Assembly (NCBI RefSeq): GCF_029813115.1
Contig: NZ_JAPZDS010000001.1
Coordinates: 248,001 to 312,000 of the forward strand
Length of the DNA: 64,000 nt
Direction of reading: 5' to 3'
Source of the DNA: Aureimonas sp. SK2
GTDB taxonomy: Bacteria; Pseudomonadota; Alphaproteobacteria; Rhizobiales; Rhizobiaceae
Shown: positions 37,466 to 48,700 of the stretch, one piece after another
How the letters are laid out: each line of letters starts with the position of its first letter
How positions within the stretch are numbered: the stretch's first letter is position 1
The notes under the pieces: generated by a model
Seen by the model: the letters and a program-made list of their open reading frames with translations, nothing else
Databases searched by the model: none
What the model was told of the DNA's origin: nothing
Translations under genes and position numbers: made by a program

Positions 37466-38803
37466 CTAGAGGGCGGCGAGACGGGCTGCGAGGCGATGCG
37501 CCTGCGCGCGGATGTCGGGGACGGCGGTGATTTCCCAGAACCGGGCCTTGGTCACGGGACCGATCGCATGGATGCGGCGCGACGGGAGGCCCGCACGGCC
37601 GATCAGGGCGCAGCCGTCGCTGACGTCGAGACCCAGCCCCAGCGCATCCTTGCGCGCCGCGCCGGTCGACAGAAGTTCGGCGACGAGGCCGGTCGCGTCG
37701 GCCTCGATCGGCTTCAGGAGGCCGGTGCAGTGGATGACGCGGTCGACCATGACGGTTTCGTCCGCGCCGCCGCGCCAGTGAATGACCGCGCGATGTCGTC
37801 CGCCCTTGGAGGTCTCGTCCTTCAGGCGCCCGGCCTCGATCCTCAGAAAGCCGTCCGCAAGGGATTCCTCGAGGATGGAGGCGAGTTCGGGCGGCATGCG
37901 GTGGCGGTGGATGTCCCAGAGCGTGCGCCCATGCCGCAGGAAGCGCGCCCGGCCAGAGGGCGGCATCGCCTGCCACAAGGCCGCGGTGTGGGGGCGCAGC
38001 GCGTCCATCACGTCGCGCCAGTCGCGCCCCTGCGCCTCGGCCCAACGGACGGTGCGGCGGAGCCAGCGCAGGACATAGGCCGGGCCGGTGCCGAAGGGGA
38101 TGTCGGCGGGGTCGAGCTGCAAAGGCCTGGTCGGTGCGTGGACACGCGGAAGGAGCCCGCGACGCGACACGGCAATGATCCGTCCGCGATGGCCGCGTAA
38201 TCGGAGGGCGACGACCTTGTCCACCATGGACAGGCCGGTGCCCAGGATCAGGATGTCCTCCTCGGGACGGATGCCGAGCTCGTCGGGCGAGGCCCAGGCG
38301 TGATCGTAGGGCGAGTGGCCGACGGCCGGCGCATGGCCGATCGCCAGAACGGCGAGAGCCGCCGTCTGCGCGGTGCCGGAGGCAAGCGCGGCGTTGACGC
38401 CGCGTGCCGTTTCGGACAGGCCTGTGCAGGTGTCGCGCAGGATGCGCAGCCGCCCGTCGCCCGTCTCGGGCAGCCAATGGCGCAGGAGATCGCGCAGATA
38501 CTCGCGATAGCGCAGGCGCGGCGCGAAGGAGAAGGGGCCGTCCGGCGCGACGTCGTCGGACCGTCCGCTTTCCTGGAGCCAGCGCCAGAAGTGCGAGGGA
38601 TCGTCCTCGAAGGCGCTCATGTTGCCGGCGCGCGTGTTGAGAAGAAGGGCTGGGTCGTCCGTGCCGTAAGCGAGCCCCCGGCCGATATCCTCGTCGGGCT
38701 CGACGATCATCACGGTGAAGCGGCGGCCGGGAAGGCGCAGGAGATGCGCCGCCATCAGCACGCCGCTGGCGCCCCCGCCGACGACCACGACGTGATCGGC
38801 CAT
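37466..38803 (-). CDS. FAD/NAD(P)-binding protein (COG4529-type)
   Basis: A 445-residue flavoprotein. The N-terminal dinucleotide fold has VVVVGGGASGVLMAAHLL. A second nucleotide motif is ILILGTGLSMVDKVVAL at about 190. Near the C-terminus VDRVIHCTGLLKPIEAD and CALIGRAGLPSRRIHAIGP complete the FAD fold. The family is uncharacterised and often annotated as hydroxyacylglutathione hydrolase or oxidoreductase without evidence. It is transcribed alone, opposite to the GntR gene. Confidence 0.8.
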   Translation of the reverse strand: MADHVVVVGGGASGVLMAAHLLRLPGRRFTVMIVEPDEDIGRGLAYGTDDPALLLNTRAGNMSAFEDDPSHFWRWLQESGRSDDVAPDGPFSFAPRLRYREYLRDLLRHWLPETGDGRLRILRDTCTGLSETARGVNAALASGTAQTAALAVLAIGHAPAVGHSPYDHAWASPDELGIRPEEDILILGTGLSMVDKVVALRLRGHRGRIIAVSRRGLLPRVHAPTRPLQLDPADIPFGTGPAYVLRWLRRTVRWAEAQGRDWRDVMDALRPHTAALWQAMPPSGRARFLRHGRTLWDIHRHRMPPELASILEESLADGFLRIEAGRLKDETSKGGRHRAVIHWRGGADETVMVDRVIHCTGLLKPIEADATGLVAELLSTGAARKDALGLGLDVSDGCALIGRAGLPSRRIHAIGPVTKARFWEITAVPDIRAQAHRLAARLAAL

Positions 38804-38981
38804 CAGGGTGCCCGCGTCCGGGCCGGGGAATCGTGTCTGCTCGCCATCGTCATCCGCCGCTGCTTCATCGTGAAGATGATAGGGGCCGGAGTTGCGGCAG
38901 GCGACGAATGCCGTTTCTAAATCTACCGTATCACTGGAAATTCAGCCCCTGGCTGTGCAAGGAGGACTGTCCGCTGATGCC

Positions 38982-40076
38982 TCAGCCCTTGAAGGCCACC
39001 GTGGTGCGGGCGGGTTGCACCAGAGCGGCCAGCGCCTCCGCATCCCAGTTGGTCAGCCGCACGCAGCCATGGCTCGCGGTCTTGCCGACCTGCGACGGTT
39101 CGGGCGTGCCGTGGATGCCGTAGGTCGGCTTGGACAGGTCGATCCACATGGAGCCGACCGGGCCGTTGGGACCGGCGGGAATCGTCAGCTTCTTCCGGTT
39201 CTTGCCCTGCTGGAAGTTCTTGTCCGGGTCGTATTCGTAGGTCGGCTCGGGGGCGCTGCCGTTGACCTTCATCTCGCCGCTCGGCGAGGGCGTGTCGTCG
39301 GAGCCGATCGTGGCGGGGGCGGCGAGGAGAAGCCGGTCTTCGGCGTCGTAGGCGAAGAGCTCGCCCTTGGACTTGTCCACCACGATATGCGCGACCTTGC
39401 CTTCGGGCGCGGCGCCGGGATCGGCGACGAGGATCGTCGTGCCCTCGGTCTCGAAATCGGCGCCGGGATTGAGGGTGCGCAGGAGGTCCTCGTCCATGTG
39501 GAAGCGCTCGGCCAGCATCTCGGCGGGGCCGCGATAGCCGAGATGGTCGAGCTCGGCCATCTTGCCGTAGTCGCTCGGGATTTCCTTCACGTAGCGGCCG
39601 TCCACGTCCTCACGCGTGAGCTGATAGGTCTTCACCACAGGCGCGCCGTCGCCGGACAGCGCCTGCCAGAGCGTCTCGTCGATCGTGCCGTCGCCTTCGA
39701 TGTCGCGGATCGCCTCGAAGGCGCGGATCGCCTTGTCCGTGTTGCCGCCTTCCCGCCCGTCGATCACGCCGGGCGAGGCGTGGGCGCGGTCGAGCAGCAC
39801 CTGGACGCGGATCAGGAAGGGGTCGGGGGCGTCGTCCTCCGGCTTGTCGTCCGCCTGCGGCTCGGCGCCGTCTGTGGCGGGCGCCTCGGGCGTCGCCGCC
39901 GTCTCCGTTGCGGCCTTATCCTCGTCCGTGGCTTTCTGCCGCGCGGTCCAGTCGGCGAAGGTCGCGGCGTTGATGGCGACCTCGGATAGGTCAGGCTCGG
40001 GCGGCATGGCCTGCGCGAACGCGGTGCCGCCGGCTGCGAGGATCAGGAACGACGTCGTCAGCCACAACTTGCCCAT
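38982..40076 (-). CDS. L,D-transpeptidase (YkuD domain)
   Basis: A 364-residue exported enzyme. The signal peptide ends at FAQA near residue 23. A charged Ala/Thr/Glu linker (about 40-85), a peptidoglycan-binding-like segment ([17 protein letters not shown]) and a YkuD domain follow, with [13 protein letters not shown] and [13 protein letters not shown]; Cys338 is the nucleophile. It crosslinks peptidoglycan 3-3 or anchors proteins in the periplasm. GAGGGAG precedes the ATG at 40076. The LysM-like part ([19 protein letters not shown]) suggests wall binding. Confidence 0.9.
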   Translation of the reverse strand: MGKLWLTTSFLILAAGGTAFAQAMPPEPDLSEVAINAATFADWTARQKATDEDKAATETAATPEAPATDGAEPQADDKPEDDAPDPFLIRVQVLLDRAHASPGVIDGREGGNTDKAIRAFEAIRDIEGDGTIDETLWQALSGDGAPVVKTYQLTREDVDGRYVKEIPSDYGKMAELDHLGYRGPAEMLAERFHMDEDLLRTLNPGADFETEGTTILVADPGAAPEGKVAHIVVDKSKGELFAYDAEDRLLLAAPATIGSDDTPSPSGEMKVNGSAPEPTYEYDPDKNFQQGKNRKKLTIPAGPNGPVGSMWIDLSKPTYGIHGTPEPSQVGKTASHGCVRLTNWDAEALAALVQPARTTVAFKG

Positions 40077-40157
40077 GTCATACTCCCTCACGCCGGTTGG
40101 GGAAGGCAACGTGCCAGCCGGCAAGAAGCTCCACCCCGCCGAGCCGACTTTTCGAGG

Positions 40158-41288
40158 TCAGAGCGGAAGCGCGAACTGCGCCGTCTCCGCCGGGCTTTCG
40201 GCGGCGTTGCCGAGCGCCGAGAGCGTGACGCCGAGAAGGCGGACGCCGCGCGGGTCGGGCGGCAGGTCGGCAAGCAGCCGGAAGGCCGCGCGCTCGATTT
40301 CGGCCCGGCTCGTCACGGGCTGGGGCGAGGAAAGGGCGCGGGTGATCTGGCGGAAGTCGGCGTATTTCACCTTGAGCGTGACGGTGCGCCCGCGCGTGCC
40401 GTTGGCGTCGCAATGGCGCCAGACCTTGTCGAGGATCGGCGCGAGGGCCTCGCGCATCTCGTCCGGCGTGTGGAGGTCGGTCGAAAAGGTGTTCTCGGCG
40501 CCGACCGACTTGCGGATGCGGTTGGCCCGGACGGGACGCTCGTCGATGCCGCGCGAAATGCCGTAATAATACGGCCCAATCTTGCCGAAATGCTGCTGGA
40601 GGAAGGCGAGGGACTGCGCCTTGAGGTCGGCCCCGGTGTGGATGCCGAGCCGTTCCATCTTGGCGGCGGTGGCGGGACCGACGCCGTGGAAGCGGCCGAC
40701 GGGGAGCGTCTCCACGAAGGCGCCGCCCATGGCCGGCGTCACCACGAAGAGCCCGTCGGGCTTGCGGTGGTCGGAGGCGAGCTTGGCCAGGAACTTGTTG
40801 TAGGAGACGCCCGCCGAGGCGGTGAGGCCGGTCACCTCGCGGATGCGACGGCGGATTTCCTCTGCGATGGCCGTGGCGGAGGCGATGCCCTGCTTGTTCT
40901 CGGTCACGTCGAGATAGGCCTCGTCGAGCGACAGGGGCTCGATGATGTCGGTATGCTCGGCGAAGATCTCGCGGATCTGGAGCGAGACGGCCTTGTAGAC
41001 GTCGAAGCGCGGCTTGACGAAGAGAAGCTCGGGGCAGCGGCGCTTGGCGGTGACCGAGGGCATGGCCGAGCGCACGCCGAAGGCCCGCGCTTCGTAGCTC
41101 GCGGCCGCGACGACGCCGCGCTGGGCGGAGCCGCCGACGGCCAGAGGCTTGCCGCGCAGGGACGGGTCGTCCCGCTGCTCCACGGACGCGTAAAAGGCGT
41201 CCATGTCGACATGGATGATCTTGCGCGGACGGCCCGAAGCCGGCGCGGCGCCCGAGCTGTCGTCCACGGCGCTGTCGGGAGCCGCCAT
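40158..41288 (-). CDS. dinB: DNA polymerase IV
   Basis: A 376-residue Y-family polymerase for translesion synthesis. Catalytic acids are Asp28 and Asp30 (HVDMDAFYASVEQ) and Asp122-Glu123 (LSLDEAYLDVT). VSYNKFLAKLASDHRKPDGL and the HhH segment PVGRFHGVGPATAAKMERLG are as expected. The N-terminus has about 20 extra low-complexity residues. No LexA-type box was recognised upstream, and no beta-clamp motif could be fixed at the C-terminus by eye. Confidence 0.95.
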   Translation of the reverse strand: MAAPDSAVDDSSGAAPASGRPRKIIHVDMDAFYASVEQRDDPSLRGKPLAVGGSAQRGVVAAASYEARAFGVRSAMPSVTAKRRCPELLFVKPRFDVYKAVSLQIREIFAEHTDIIEPLSLDEAYLDVTENKQGIASATAIAEEIRRRIREVTGLTASAGVSYNKFLAKLASDHRKPDGLFVVTPAMGGAFVETLPVGRFHGVGPATAAKMERLGIHTGADLKAQSLAFLQQHFGKIGPYYYGISRGIDERPVRANRIRKSVGAENTFSTDLHTPDEMREALAPILDKVWRHCDANGTRGRTVTLKVKYADFRQITRALSSPQPVTSRAEIERAAFRLLADLPPDPRGVRLLGVTLSALGNAAESPAETAQFALPL

Positions 41289-41382
41289 CGCCCGCCCCTG
41301 TTCTCCGTCCTTCGAGTCTCTCGGATATGGACAGAACAGAAAGAGAACGACGGCGCAAGCCGGAACGGGCGCTCGTGCCGGT

Positions 41383-42267
41383 TTATCCCATGCGCTCGGA
41401 CGCGTGCTCGCCAGGCGAGGCTGGGAAGACGATGGTGCGATCGCCGTTCATGAAGGTGCGGTGGTGGATATGCGCGTGGATGGCGCGCGAGAGCACCTGC
41501 GCCTCGACATCCCGGCCGATCGAGACGTAATCGGAGGCCGACTGCGCATGCGTGACGCGGGCGACGTCCTGCTCGATGATCGGGCCTTCGTCGAGATCGG
41601 CGGTGACGTAGTGGGCCGTGGCACCGATCAGCTTCACGCCGCGCTCGTAGGCCTGCTTGTAGGGGTTGGCGCCCTTGAAGCTCGGCAGGAACGAGTGGTG
41701 GATGTTGATGATGCGGCCGGACATGCGCTGGCACATCGCATCCGACAGGACCTGCATGTAGCGGGCGAGCACGATCAGCTCGGCGCCCGTGCTTTCCACG
41801 ATCTCCATGATCCGCCCCTCCGCCTCGGGCTTGTTGGCCTTGGTGACGGGGATATGGTGGAAGGGAATGTCGTGGTTCACGACGACCTTCTGGTAGTCGA
41901 GGTGGTTGGAGACGACGCCGACGATCTCGATCGGAAGCGCGCCGATCTTCCAGCGGTAGAGAATGTCGTTCAGGCAATGGCCGAAGCGCGACACCATCAG
42001 GAGCACCTTGGCCCGGCGGCTGGTATCATGGAACCCGTAGGTCATGGCGAAACGCTCGGCGAGGGCGGTGAACTCGGCCTCGATGGCCTCGAGGCTCGAA
42101 CCCTGCTCGGAATCGAAGCCGACGCGCATGAAGAAGCGGTCGCCCTCGCGATCCACGAACTGCGCGGAGTCGAGGATGTTGCAGCCCTTCTCCGAGAGGT
42201 GGCTGGCGACGGCCGCGACGATGCCACGGGTCGAGGGGCAGCTTGCGGTGAGGATGTACTGGCTCAT
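41383..42267 (-). CDS. purU: Formyltetrahydrofolate deformylase
   Basis: A 294-residue enzyme that hydrolyses 10-formyl-tetrahydrofolate to formate and free folate. An N-terminal ACT domain (about 1-80, YILTASCPSTRGIVAAVA) precedes the formyltransferase-like domain with Asn188 and His190 (NIHHSFLPSF) and Asp226 (DLDEGP). It follows sdaA in the same direction after 208 bases containing a likely terminator, so it may have its own promoter. Function ties it to the sarcosine operon: it drains one-carbon units. Confidence 0.95.
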   Translation of the reverse strand: MSQYILTASCPSTRGIVAAVASHLSEKGCNILDSAQFVDREGDRFFMRVGFDSEQGSSLEAIEAEFTALAERFAMTYGFHDTSRRAKVLLMVSRFGHCLNDILYRWKIGALPIEIVGVVSNHLDYQKVVVNHDIPFHHIPVTKANKPEAEGRIMEIVESTGAELIVLARYMQVLSDAMCQRMSGRIINIHHSFLPSFKGANPYKQAYERGVKLIGATAHYVTADLDEGPIIEQDVARVTHAQSASDYVSIGRDVEAQVLSRAIHAHIHHRTFMNGDRTIVFPASPGEHASERMG

Positions 42268-42407
42268 GGGCTGGGGGTCCTGAAACGCGCGGGGCAACGG
42301 AGGGAAGGGGTGAAGAAGGACGGATGCGGCGGGTCGCGGGGCGTCGAGCGTCCGCCCGCGCTGCGGGGCGAGCGTCGTCCGGGGGCCGGTGTCGGCCGAA
42401 AATTCTA

Positions 42408-42429
42408 GGCGAAGCGCGTCCGCTTCGCC
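42408..42429 (-). terminator. Likely terminator after sdaA
   Basis: A 9-bp perfect stem GGCGAAGCG/CGCTTCGCC with a 4-base loop; on the minus strand it is followed by TAGAATTTTC, a partly T-rich tail. A second stem TCAGGCC/GGCCTGA lies at 42441-42463, just past the sdaA stop. Together they may end the sox-glyA-sdaA message before purU. Confidence 0.55.
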
Positions 42430-42475
42430 CGATGGGAGTGTCAGGCCCGGCGAGCAGGCCTGATGAAGCGGCGCA

Positions 42476-43879
42476 TCAGCATTCCGGCAGGTTGACGGCG
42501 AGGCCGCCAAGGCTGGTTTCCTTGTAGCGGTGGTCCATGTCGCGCCCGGTCTGCCGCATGGTCTCGATGCAGTTGTCGAGGGGCACGAAGTGGAGGCCTT
42601 CGCCTTTGAGGGCGAGCGAGGCGGCGGTGACCGCCTTGACCGCGCCGAAGGCGTTGCGCTCGATGCACGGCACCTGGACGAGGCCGCCGATCGGGTCGCA
42701 GGTCATGCCGAGATGGTGCTCCAGCGCGATCTCGGCCGCGTTCTCGATCTGGGACGGCGTGCCGCCCATGATCGCCGCGAGGCCCGCCGCAGCCATTGCC
42801 GAGGCCGAGCCGACCTCGCCCTGGCAGCCGACCTCGGCGCCCGAGATGGAGGCGTTGCGCTTGATCAGACCGCCGATCGCCGCAGAGGTGAGGAGGAAGG
42901 TGCGCATCTCCTCGCGGCCCGCGTCGATGTGGAAGTGCCTGATATAGGCCATCACCGCCGGCACCACGCCCGCCGCGCCGTTGGTCGGCGCCGTGACGAC
43001 CCGGCCGCCGCAGGCGTTCTCCTCGTTGACCGCCATGGCGTAGACCGACAGCCAGTCGTTGGCGAGAAGCGGCTGGAAGACGTTGCGCGCCTCGTCGGCC
43101 ACCAGCTTGTCGTGGATGCCCTTGGCACGGCGGCGGATCTTGAGACCGCCGGGCATGATGCCGTCCTGCCGGATGCCGCGCTTGACGCAGTCCTCCATCG
43201 CGCCGGCGACCGCGTCGAGCCGCGCGTCGAGCTCGCGGGCTGGGAGGAAGACCAGCTCGTTCTCGCGCTGCATCTCGGCGATCGACAGGCCCGTGCGATC
43301 GGCCATGCGCAGCATTTCGGCCGCCGAGCGGAACGGGTGGGGCACGGGGGGCGCGTCGTCATGGGCCGGCGCGCCGATCTCCTTGCGGGCGAGCTCCTCC
43401 TCGTCCACCACGAAGCCGCCGCCGATCGAGTAGTAGACGCGCCGCAGGAGAAGGCGCCCGGTGCGGTCCAGCGCCTCGAAGGCCATGCCGTTGGCGTGGC
43501 CGGGCAAGGGCGCCTTGCGGTCGAAGACGAGGTCGTGCGCCGGCTGGAAGCGGTAGGCGGGATGGCCCTCCGGGCGCACCTCGCCGCGCGCCTCGACGGC
43601 GGCGACCAGTTCGTCCACCCGGTCGGGATCGACGGTGGAGGGCAGGAAGCCGCAGAGGCCGAGAACCACCGCGCGGTCCGTCGCATGGCCGACGCCGGTG
43701 AAGGCGAGCGAGCCGTGGAGGTGAACCCGGAGTTGCGACACGGTCGCCCCCGTCGGGCGCGGCCAGCTACCGTCCTTAAGTTCGGCCAGAAAGCGCGCGG
43801 CCGCCGTCATCGGTCCCATCGTGTGGGAGGAGGAGGGGCCGATGCCGATCTTGTAGAGGTCGAAGACACTCAGGAACAT
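42476..43879 (-). CDS. sdaA: L-serine ammonia-lyase
   Basis: A 467-residue single-chain, iron-sulfur L-serine dehydratase that converts serine to pyruvate and ammonia. The beta domain starts [24 protein letters not shown]; the alpha domain has [35 protein letters not shown] and [16 protein letters not shown] with cluster cysteines. It starts 27 bases after glyA in the sox operon, placing it as the step that takes glycine-derived serine to pyruvate. Confidence 0.96.
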   Translation of the reverse strand: MFLSVFDLYKIGIGPSSSHTMGPMTAAARFLAELKDGSWPRPTGATVSQLRVHLHGSLAFTGVGHATDRAVVLGLCGFLPSTVDPDRVDELVAAVEARGEVRPEGHPAYRFQPAHDLVFDRKAPLPGHANGMAFEALDRTGRLLLRRVYYSIGGGFVVDEEELARKEIGAPAHDDAPPVPHPFRSAAEMLRMADRTGLSIAEMQRENELVFLPARELDARLDAVAGAMEDCVKRGIRQDGIMPGGLKIRRRAKGIHDKLVADEARNVFQPLLANDWLSVYAMAVNEENACGGRVVTAPTNGAAGVVPAVMAYIRHFHIDAGREEMRTFLLTSAAIGGLIKRNASISGAEVGCQGEVGSASAMAAAGLAAIMGGTPSQIENAAEIALEHHLGMTCDPIGGLVQVPCIERNAFGAVKAVTAASLALKGEGLHFVPLDNCIETMRQTGRDMDHRYKETSLGGLAVNLPEC

Positions 43880-43906
43880 GGGAACCGCCCTCCGGACAGC
43901 GAGGCG

Positions 43907-45175
43907 TCAGCGATAGATCGGGAAGCGCCGGGTCAGTTCGTGGACCTCGGCGAGCACCCGCTTCTCCACGGCCGGATCGCCTTCCGGGCCTGCCGCCGCC
44001 ATGGCGTCGATCACTTCGAGGATCAGCGCGCCGATCTTCTCGAACTCGGGCACGCCGAAGCCGCGCGTCGTGCCGGCCGAGGTGCCGAGCCGGATGCCGG
44101 AGGTGACGGCCGGCTTCTCCGGATCGAAGGGGATGGCGTTCTTGTTGCAGGTGAGGCCGGCGCGCTCCAGCGCCCGCTCCGTGTCGCGGCCGGTGACGCC
44201 CTTGGGCCGCAGGTCCACCAGGACCATGTGGCAGTCGGTGCCGGGCGACACGATGTCGAGCCCGCCCGCCACCAGCATGGCGGCCAGCGCCTTGGCGTTG
44301 GCGACGACGCTCTTCGCATAGTCGCGGAAGGCGGGCTGCAGCGCCTCGCCGAAGGCCACGGCCTTGGCGGCGATGACGTGCATCAGCGGGCCGCCCTGGT
44401 TGCCGGGGAAGACGGCCGTGTTGAACTTCTTGGCGAGAGCCTCGTCGTTGGTGAGGATCATGCCGCCGCGCGGGCCGCGCAGCGTCTTGTGCGTCGTGGT
44501 GGTGACGACATGAGCGTGCGGCATCGGGTCGGGATAGGCGCCGGCGGCGACGAGGCCGGCATAGTGGGCCATGTCCACCATCAGGATCGCGCCGATCTCG
44601 TCGGCGATGCGGCGGAAGGCGGCGAAGTCGATGTGGCGGGGATAGGCCGAGGCGCCCGCGATGATCAGCTTCGGCCGGGTCTCCAGCGCCTTGGCGCGCA
44701 AGGCGTCGTAGTCGATCGTCTGGTCGTCGGCGCGCACCTCGTAGGACACGACGTCGAACCACTTGCCGCTCATGGTGACCGGCGAACCGTGGGTCAGGTG
44801 GCCGCCATGGGCGAGCGACATGCCCATGATGCGGTCGCCCGGCTGGAGGAGCGCCAGGAACACGGCCTGGTTGGCCTGTGCGCCCGAATGCGGCTGGACG
44901 TTGGCGAAGCCCGCGCCGAACAGCTTCTTGGCGCGCTCGATCGCCAGCGTCTCGATCTCGTCGACGAAGTCGCATCCGCCGTAGTAGCGGCGGCCGGGAT
45001 AGCCTTCGGCGTACTTGTTGGTGAGAATCGAGCCCTGCGCCTTGAGCACGTCGGCGGAGACGATGTTCTCCGAGGCGATCAGCTCGATGCCGGTCTTCTG
45101 CCGGGTCATCTCGCGATCGATGGCGGCGAAGACGTCGGCATCGCCGAGCGGAGCGTCGAGAGCGAAGTTCAGCAT
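43907..45175 (-). CDS. glyA: Serine hydroxymethyltransferase
   Basis: A 422-residue fold-type I PLP enzyme. [35 protein letters not shown] and [15 protein letters not shown] with PLP Lys230 are diagnostic. It combines glycine with 5,10-methylene-tetrahydrofolate to make serine. It sits 24 bases after soxG and before sdaA, so in this operon it consumes both products of sarcosine oxidase. A separate housekeeping copy probably exists elsewhere. Confidence 0.97.
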   Translation of the reverse strand: MLNFALDAPLGDADVFAAIDREMTRQKTGIELIASENIVSADVLKAQGSILTNKYAEGYPGRRYYGGCDFVDEIETLAIERAKKLFGAGFANVQPHSGAQANQAVFLALLQPGDRIMGMSLAHGGHLTHGSPVTMSGKWFDVVSYEVRADDQTIDYDALRAKALETRPKLIIAGASAYPRHIDFAAFRRIADEIGAILMVDMAHYAGLVAAGAYPDPMPHAHVVTTTTHKTLRGPRGGMILTNDEALAKKFNTAVFPGNQGGPLMHVIAAKAVAFGEALQPAFRDYAKSVVANAKALAAMLVAGGLDIVSPGTDCHMVLVDLRPKGVTGRDTERALERAGLTCNKNAIPFDPEKPAVTSGIRLGTSAGTTRGFGVPEFEKIGALILEVIDAMAAAGPEGDPAVEKRVLAEVHELTRRFPIYR

Positions 45176-45199
45176 GGCGTCGGTCCCCCCAGGGTTTCG

Positions 45200-45757
45200 T
45201 CAGACGTCGAGACGGATCTCGGTGTGGGCGCAGGCGAGCAGTTCCCAGACATGGCTCGCGAAGGAATTCCAGACCTCGATCCGGTAGTGGTCGGGGCCGT
45301 GCTTGACGAGGATCGCGGTGGCCTTGTCCAGAATGGTGCGCGTCACCGAACCGGATGGCATGGCGTCGAGGTCGAGCGCGCAGAAGCCCGACAGCGCGAG
45401 GGTCGCGGCCGAGCCGCGGACCTCGATGCCGAGCTCGCGGTGCGACACGTCCACCACGCTGCAGCGATCCCGCAGCGGTTCGAGGCGCGACTGGATGGCT
45501 TCGACCTCGGCCTCCGGCACCAGGATCTGCCACTCGTCCGGCCCGAGGCAGGCGGCGAGCGTCTGTCCGGCGACATGGAGGTCGCCGATCTCGGCGGGGA
45601 GGGCGAAGCCGAGGGCCTCGCTTAACCTCTGACGGTCGCTTTCGGCCGCGCGGAGCGCGATGCGCCCGCACTGCGGGGCCAGCGACACCGCGAGGCGATT
45701 GCCCAGAGGGCTCAGCGTCGCGCCGTGGAGGGCGCCGCGTTCGGTGATCGTGTCCAT
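45200..45757 (-). CDS. soxG: Sarcosine oxidase gamma subunit
   Basis: A 185-residue protein with the SoxG pattern LACLGPDEWQILVPE, VVDVSHRELGIEVRGSAA, LDLDAMPSGSVTRTILDKA and YRIEVWNSFASHVWELL. It is the smallest-but-one subunit of the heterotetrameric enzyme and contacts the folate channel of SoxA. The ATG at 45757 lies 2 bases from the soxA stop, indicating coupled translation. Confidence 0.92.
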   Translation of the reverse strand: MDTITERGALHGATLSPLGNRLAVSLAPQCGRIALRAAESDRQRLSEALGFALPAEIGDLHVAGQTLAACLGPDEWQILVPEAEVEAIQSRLEPLRDRCSVVDVSHRELGIEVRGSAATLALSGFCALDLDAMPSGSVTRTILDKATAILVKHGPDHYRIEVWNSFASHVWELLACAHTEIRLDV

Positions 45758-45759
45758 GG

Positions 45760-48700
45760 TCAGAGCCCCAGCCGCTTGTTCTCGGGATCGAAGAAGATCG
45801 TGCCGCCGACCGTCGCGGCATGCACCGTGTCGGGCATCGGCACGAAGATCTTCTGGCCCTGCCGCGCCTTGCCGCCGGCGATCACCGCCATGGCGATCGA
45901 GCGGCCGAGCGTCTCGCTCCAGTAGGAGGACGTGACGTGGCCGATCATGGCCGCCGGGATCTGCCCGGTGTGCTCGGCGACGATCTGCGCGCCCTCTTCC
46001 AGCACGACCTTCGGGTCCTCCGTCAGAAGGCCGACGAGGTGCTTGCGGTTGGGGTCCAGCATGTCGGTGCGCGACAGGGAGCGCTTGCCGACGAAGTCCG
46101 GCTTCTGCTTGCCGACGGCCCAGCCGAGGCCGGCGTCGTCGGGCGTCAGCGTGCCGTCCGTGTCCTGGCCGACGATGATGTAGCCCTTCTCGGCACGCAG
46201 GACGTGCATGGTCTCGGTGCCGTAGGGCACGATGCCGTAGGGCTGGCCGGCGGCGTGGATCGCCTCCCAGACGGCCCGGCCATAGCGCGCCGGCACATTG
46301 ACCTCGAAGCCGAGCTCGCCGGTGAAGGAGACGCGGAAGAGACGGGTCGGCACGCCGCAGATTCGCCCTTCCGCCAAAGCCATGTGCGGGAAGGCGGCGG
46401 CGGACAGGTCGACGCCCTCCACCAGCGGCTCCAGCACCTTGCGGGCCTTCGGGCCGTTCAGCGCGATCACCGCCCACTGTTCGGTGGTCGAGGTCAGCCA
46501 GACCTTAAGGTCCGGCCACTCGGTCTGGAGGTAGTCCTCCATCATGTTCAGGACGCGCGCCGCGCCGCCCGTCGTGGTGGTGACGTGGAAGCGATCCGGC
46601 GCGATGCGTCCGATGACGCCGTCGTCGCGGATGAAGCCGTCCTCGCCGAGCAGCACGCCGTAGCGGCAGCGGCCGGGCTCGAGCTTGGTCCAGGCGTTGG
46701 TGTACATGCGGTTCATGAAGGTCGCGGCGTCCGGGCCGACGACCTCGATCTTGCCGAGCGTCGAGGCGTCGAACATGCCGACGCTGGCGCGCGTCTGCCT
46801 GCACTCGCGGTTCACCGCCGCGTGCATATCCTCGCCCGCCTTCGGGAAGTAGCGGGCGCGGCGCCACAGGGCGACCGGCTCGTAGACCGCGCCGTGCGCC
46901 TCGGCCCAGCCGTCGATCGGCGTCTTGCGCGTCACGTCGAAGAGCGAGCCGCGGCTGTAGCCGGCGAAGGCGCCGAAGGTCGTGGGCGTGTAGGGCGGGC
47001 GGAAGGTGGTGAGGCCGACCTTGGGCGCCTCGGAGCCCAGCGCCTGCGCCGCGATGCGAAGCCCGTTGATGTTGGACGTCTTGCCCTGGTCGGTCGCCAT
47101 GCCGTTGGTGGTGTAGCGCTTGATGTGCTCCACCGAGCGGAAGCCTTCGCGCACCGCGAGCTTGATGTCCTTGGCGAGGACGTCGTTCTGGAAATCGACG
47201 AAGGCCTTGGCATAGGACGGGTCGCGGTCGGTCGGCAGGTCGTTGCGGCTCTCGCCCGACAGCGGCCCTTCGCCGGACACGGCATAGGTCGCGCCCGTCG
47301 CGGTGTGGCCCGCGTCGGTTGCGGCCGCGGCGCCCGCCGCCGAGCCCTCGGCCAGCGCGGCGCCCAGCCCGATCTGGCCGGCGCCGGCGCCCGCCACGCG
47401 GCAGGCCTCCGTGGCCTGGCCGGGCAGGAAGGTCTGCGCCGCCTCGTCCCACACGAGCTTGCCGCCGGTATGCGAGAAGAGGTGGAGGCTCGGCGTCCAG
47501 CCGCCGGACATCAGGAGCACATCGCAGGGCACCCAGCGCGTGGCGCCGACCTTGCCCGAGCCGTCGACGGAACCGACGCAGACGCTGGACACGCGCAGGC
47601 GGCCCTTGGTGCCGGTGACGGTGCCGCCGAGAAGGGTCTCGATGCCGAGGCTGCGCGCCTTGGAAACGAGCTCTTCGGAAACGGTGCGACGGGTGTCCAC
47701 GATCAGCGACACCTTGGTGCCGGCGGCCGCGAGATCGAAGGCGGCGGCCCAGGCGCTGTCGTGCGAGGTGACGACCACGGCCTCCGCGCCGACGCGCACG
47801 CCGTAGCGGTTGAGATAGGTGCGCGCGGCACCCGCCAGCATCACACCCGGACGATCGTTGCCGGCGAAGACCAGCGGCTTCTCGATGGCGCCCTGGGCCA
47901 GCACGACCTGTTTGGCGCGGACCTTCCACATGCGCTCGCGCGGGGTGCCGTCCTGAACGTGGGCCTGGTGGTCGGTCAGGCGCTGGCAGAGGCCGACGAA
48001 GTTCTGATGGTAGTAGCCGAAGGCCGTGGTGCGGGTGAGGACGGTGACGTTGGGGCGCGCCTCGAGGGTGGCGAGCGCCTCGCGCAGCCAGTCCCAGCTG
48101 CCCTTGCCACCGACCGCGACGCCCGGCTCCGACAGGAGCCAGCCGCCGGCTTCGGCCTGCTCGTCCACCAGGATGACCTTGGCGCCGCTCTCGGAGGCGG
48201 CAAGGGCCGCGGCGAGGCCCGCCGCGCCGGCGCCGACGACCAGGACGTCGCAATGGGCGTGGCGCGAGGCGTAGGTGTCGGGATCGACCTCCGTCGGCGA
48301 GGCGCCGAGGCCGGCCGCGCCCCGGATCAAGGGCTCGTAGACCTTGTTCCAGAAGCTCTTCGGCCACATGAAGGTCTTGTAGTAGAAGCCGGCCGAGAAC
48401 AGCATGTAGAGGCTGTCGTTGACGGCGCCGACGTCGAAGCGAAGCGACGGCCAGCGGTTCTGGCTGTCCGCTCGGAAGCCTTCGAAGACCTCGGCGATCG
48501 TGGCGCGCGTGTTGGGCTCGAAGCGGCCGGGGCCGCGGGTCGTGCCGACCAGCGCGTTCGGCTCCTCGCAGCCGGCCGAAAGGATGCCGCGCGGCCGGTG
48601 GTACTTGAAGGAGCGGCCGACGAGATGGACGCCGTTGGCCAGCAGGGCGGAGGCGAGCGTGTCTCCCTCCCGGCCGGTCAGGCGCTGACCGTCGAAGGTG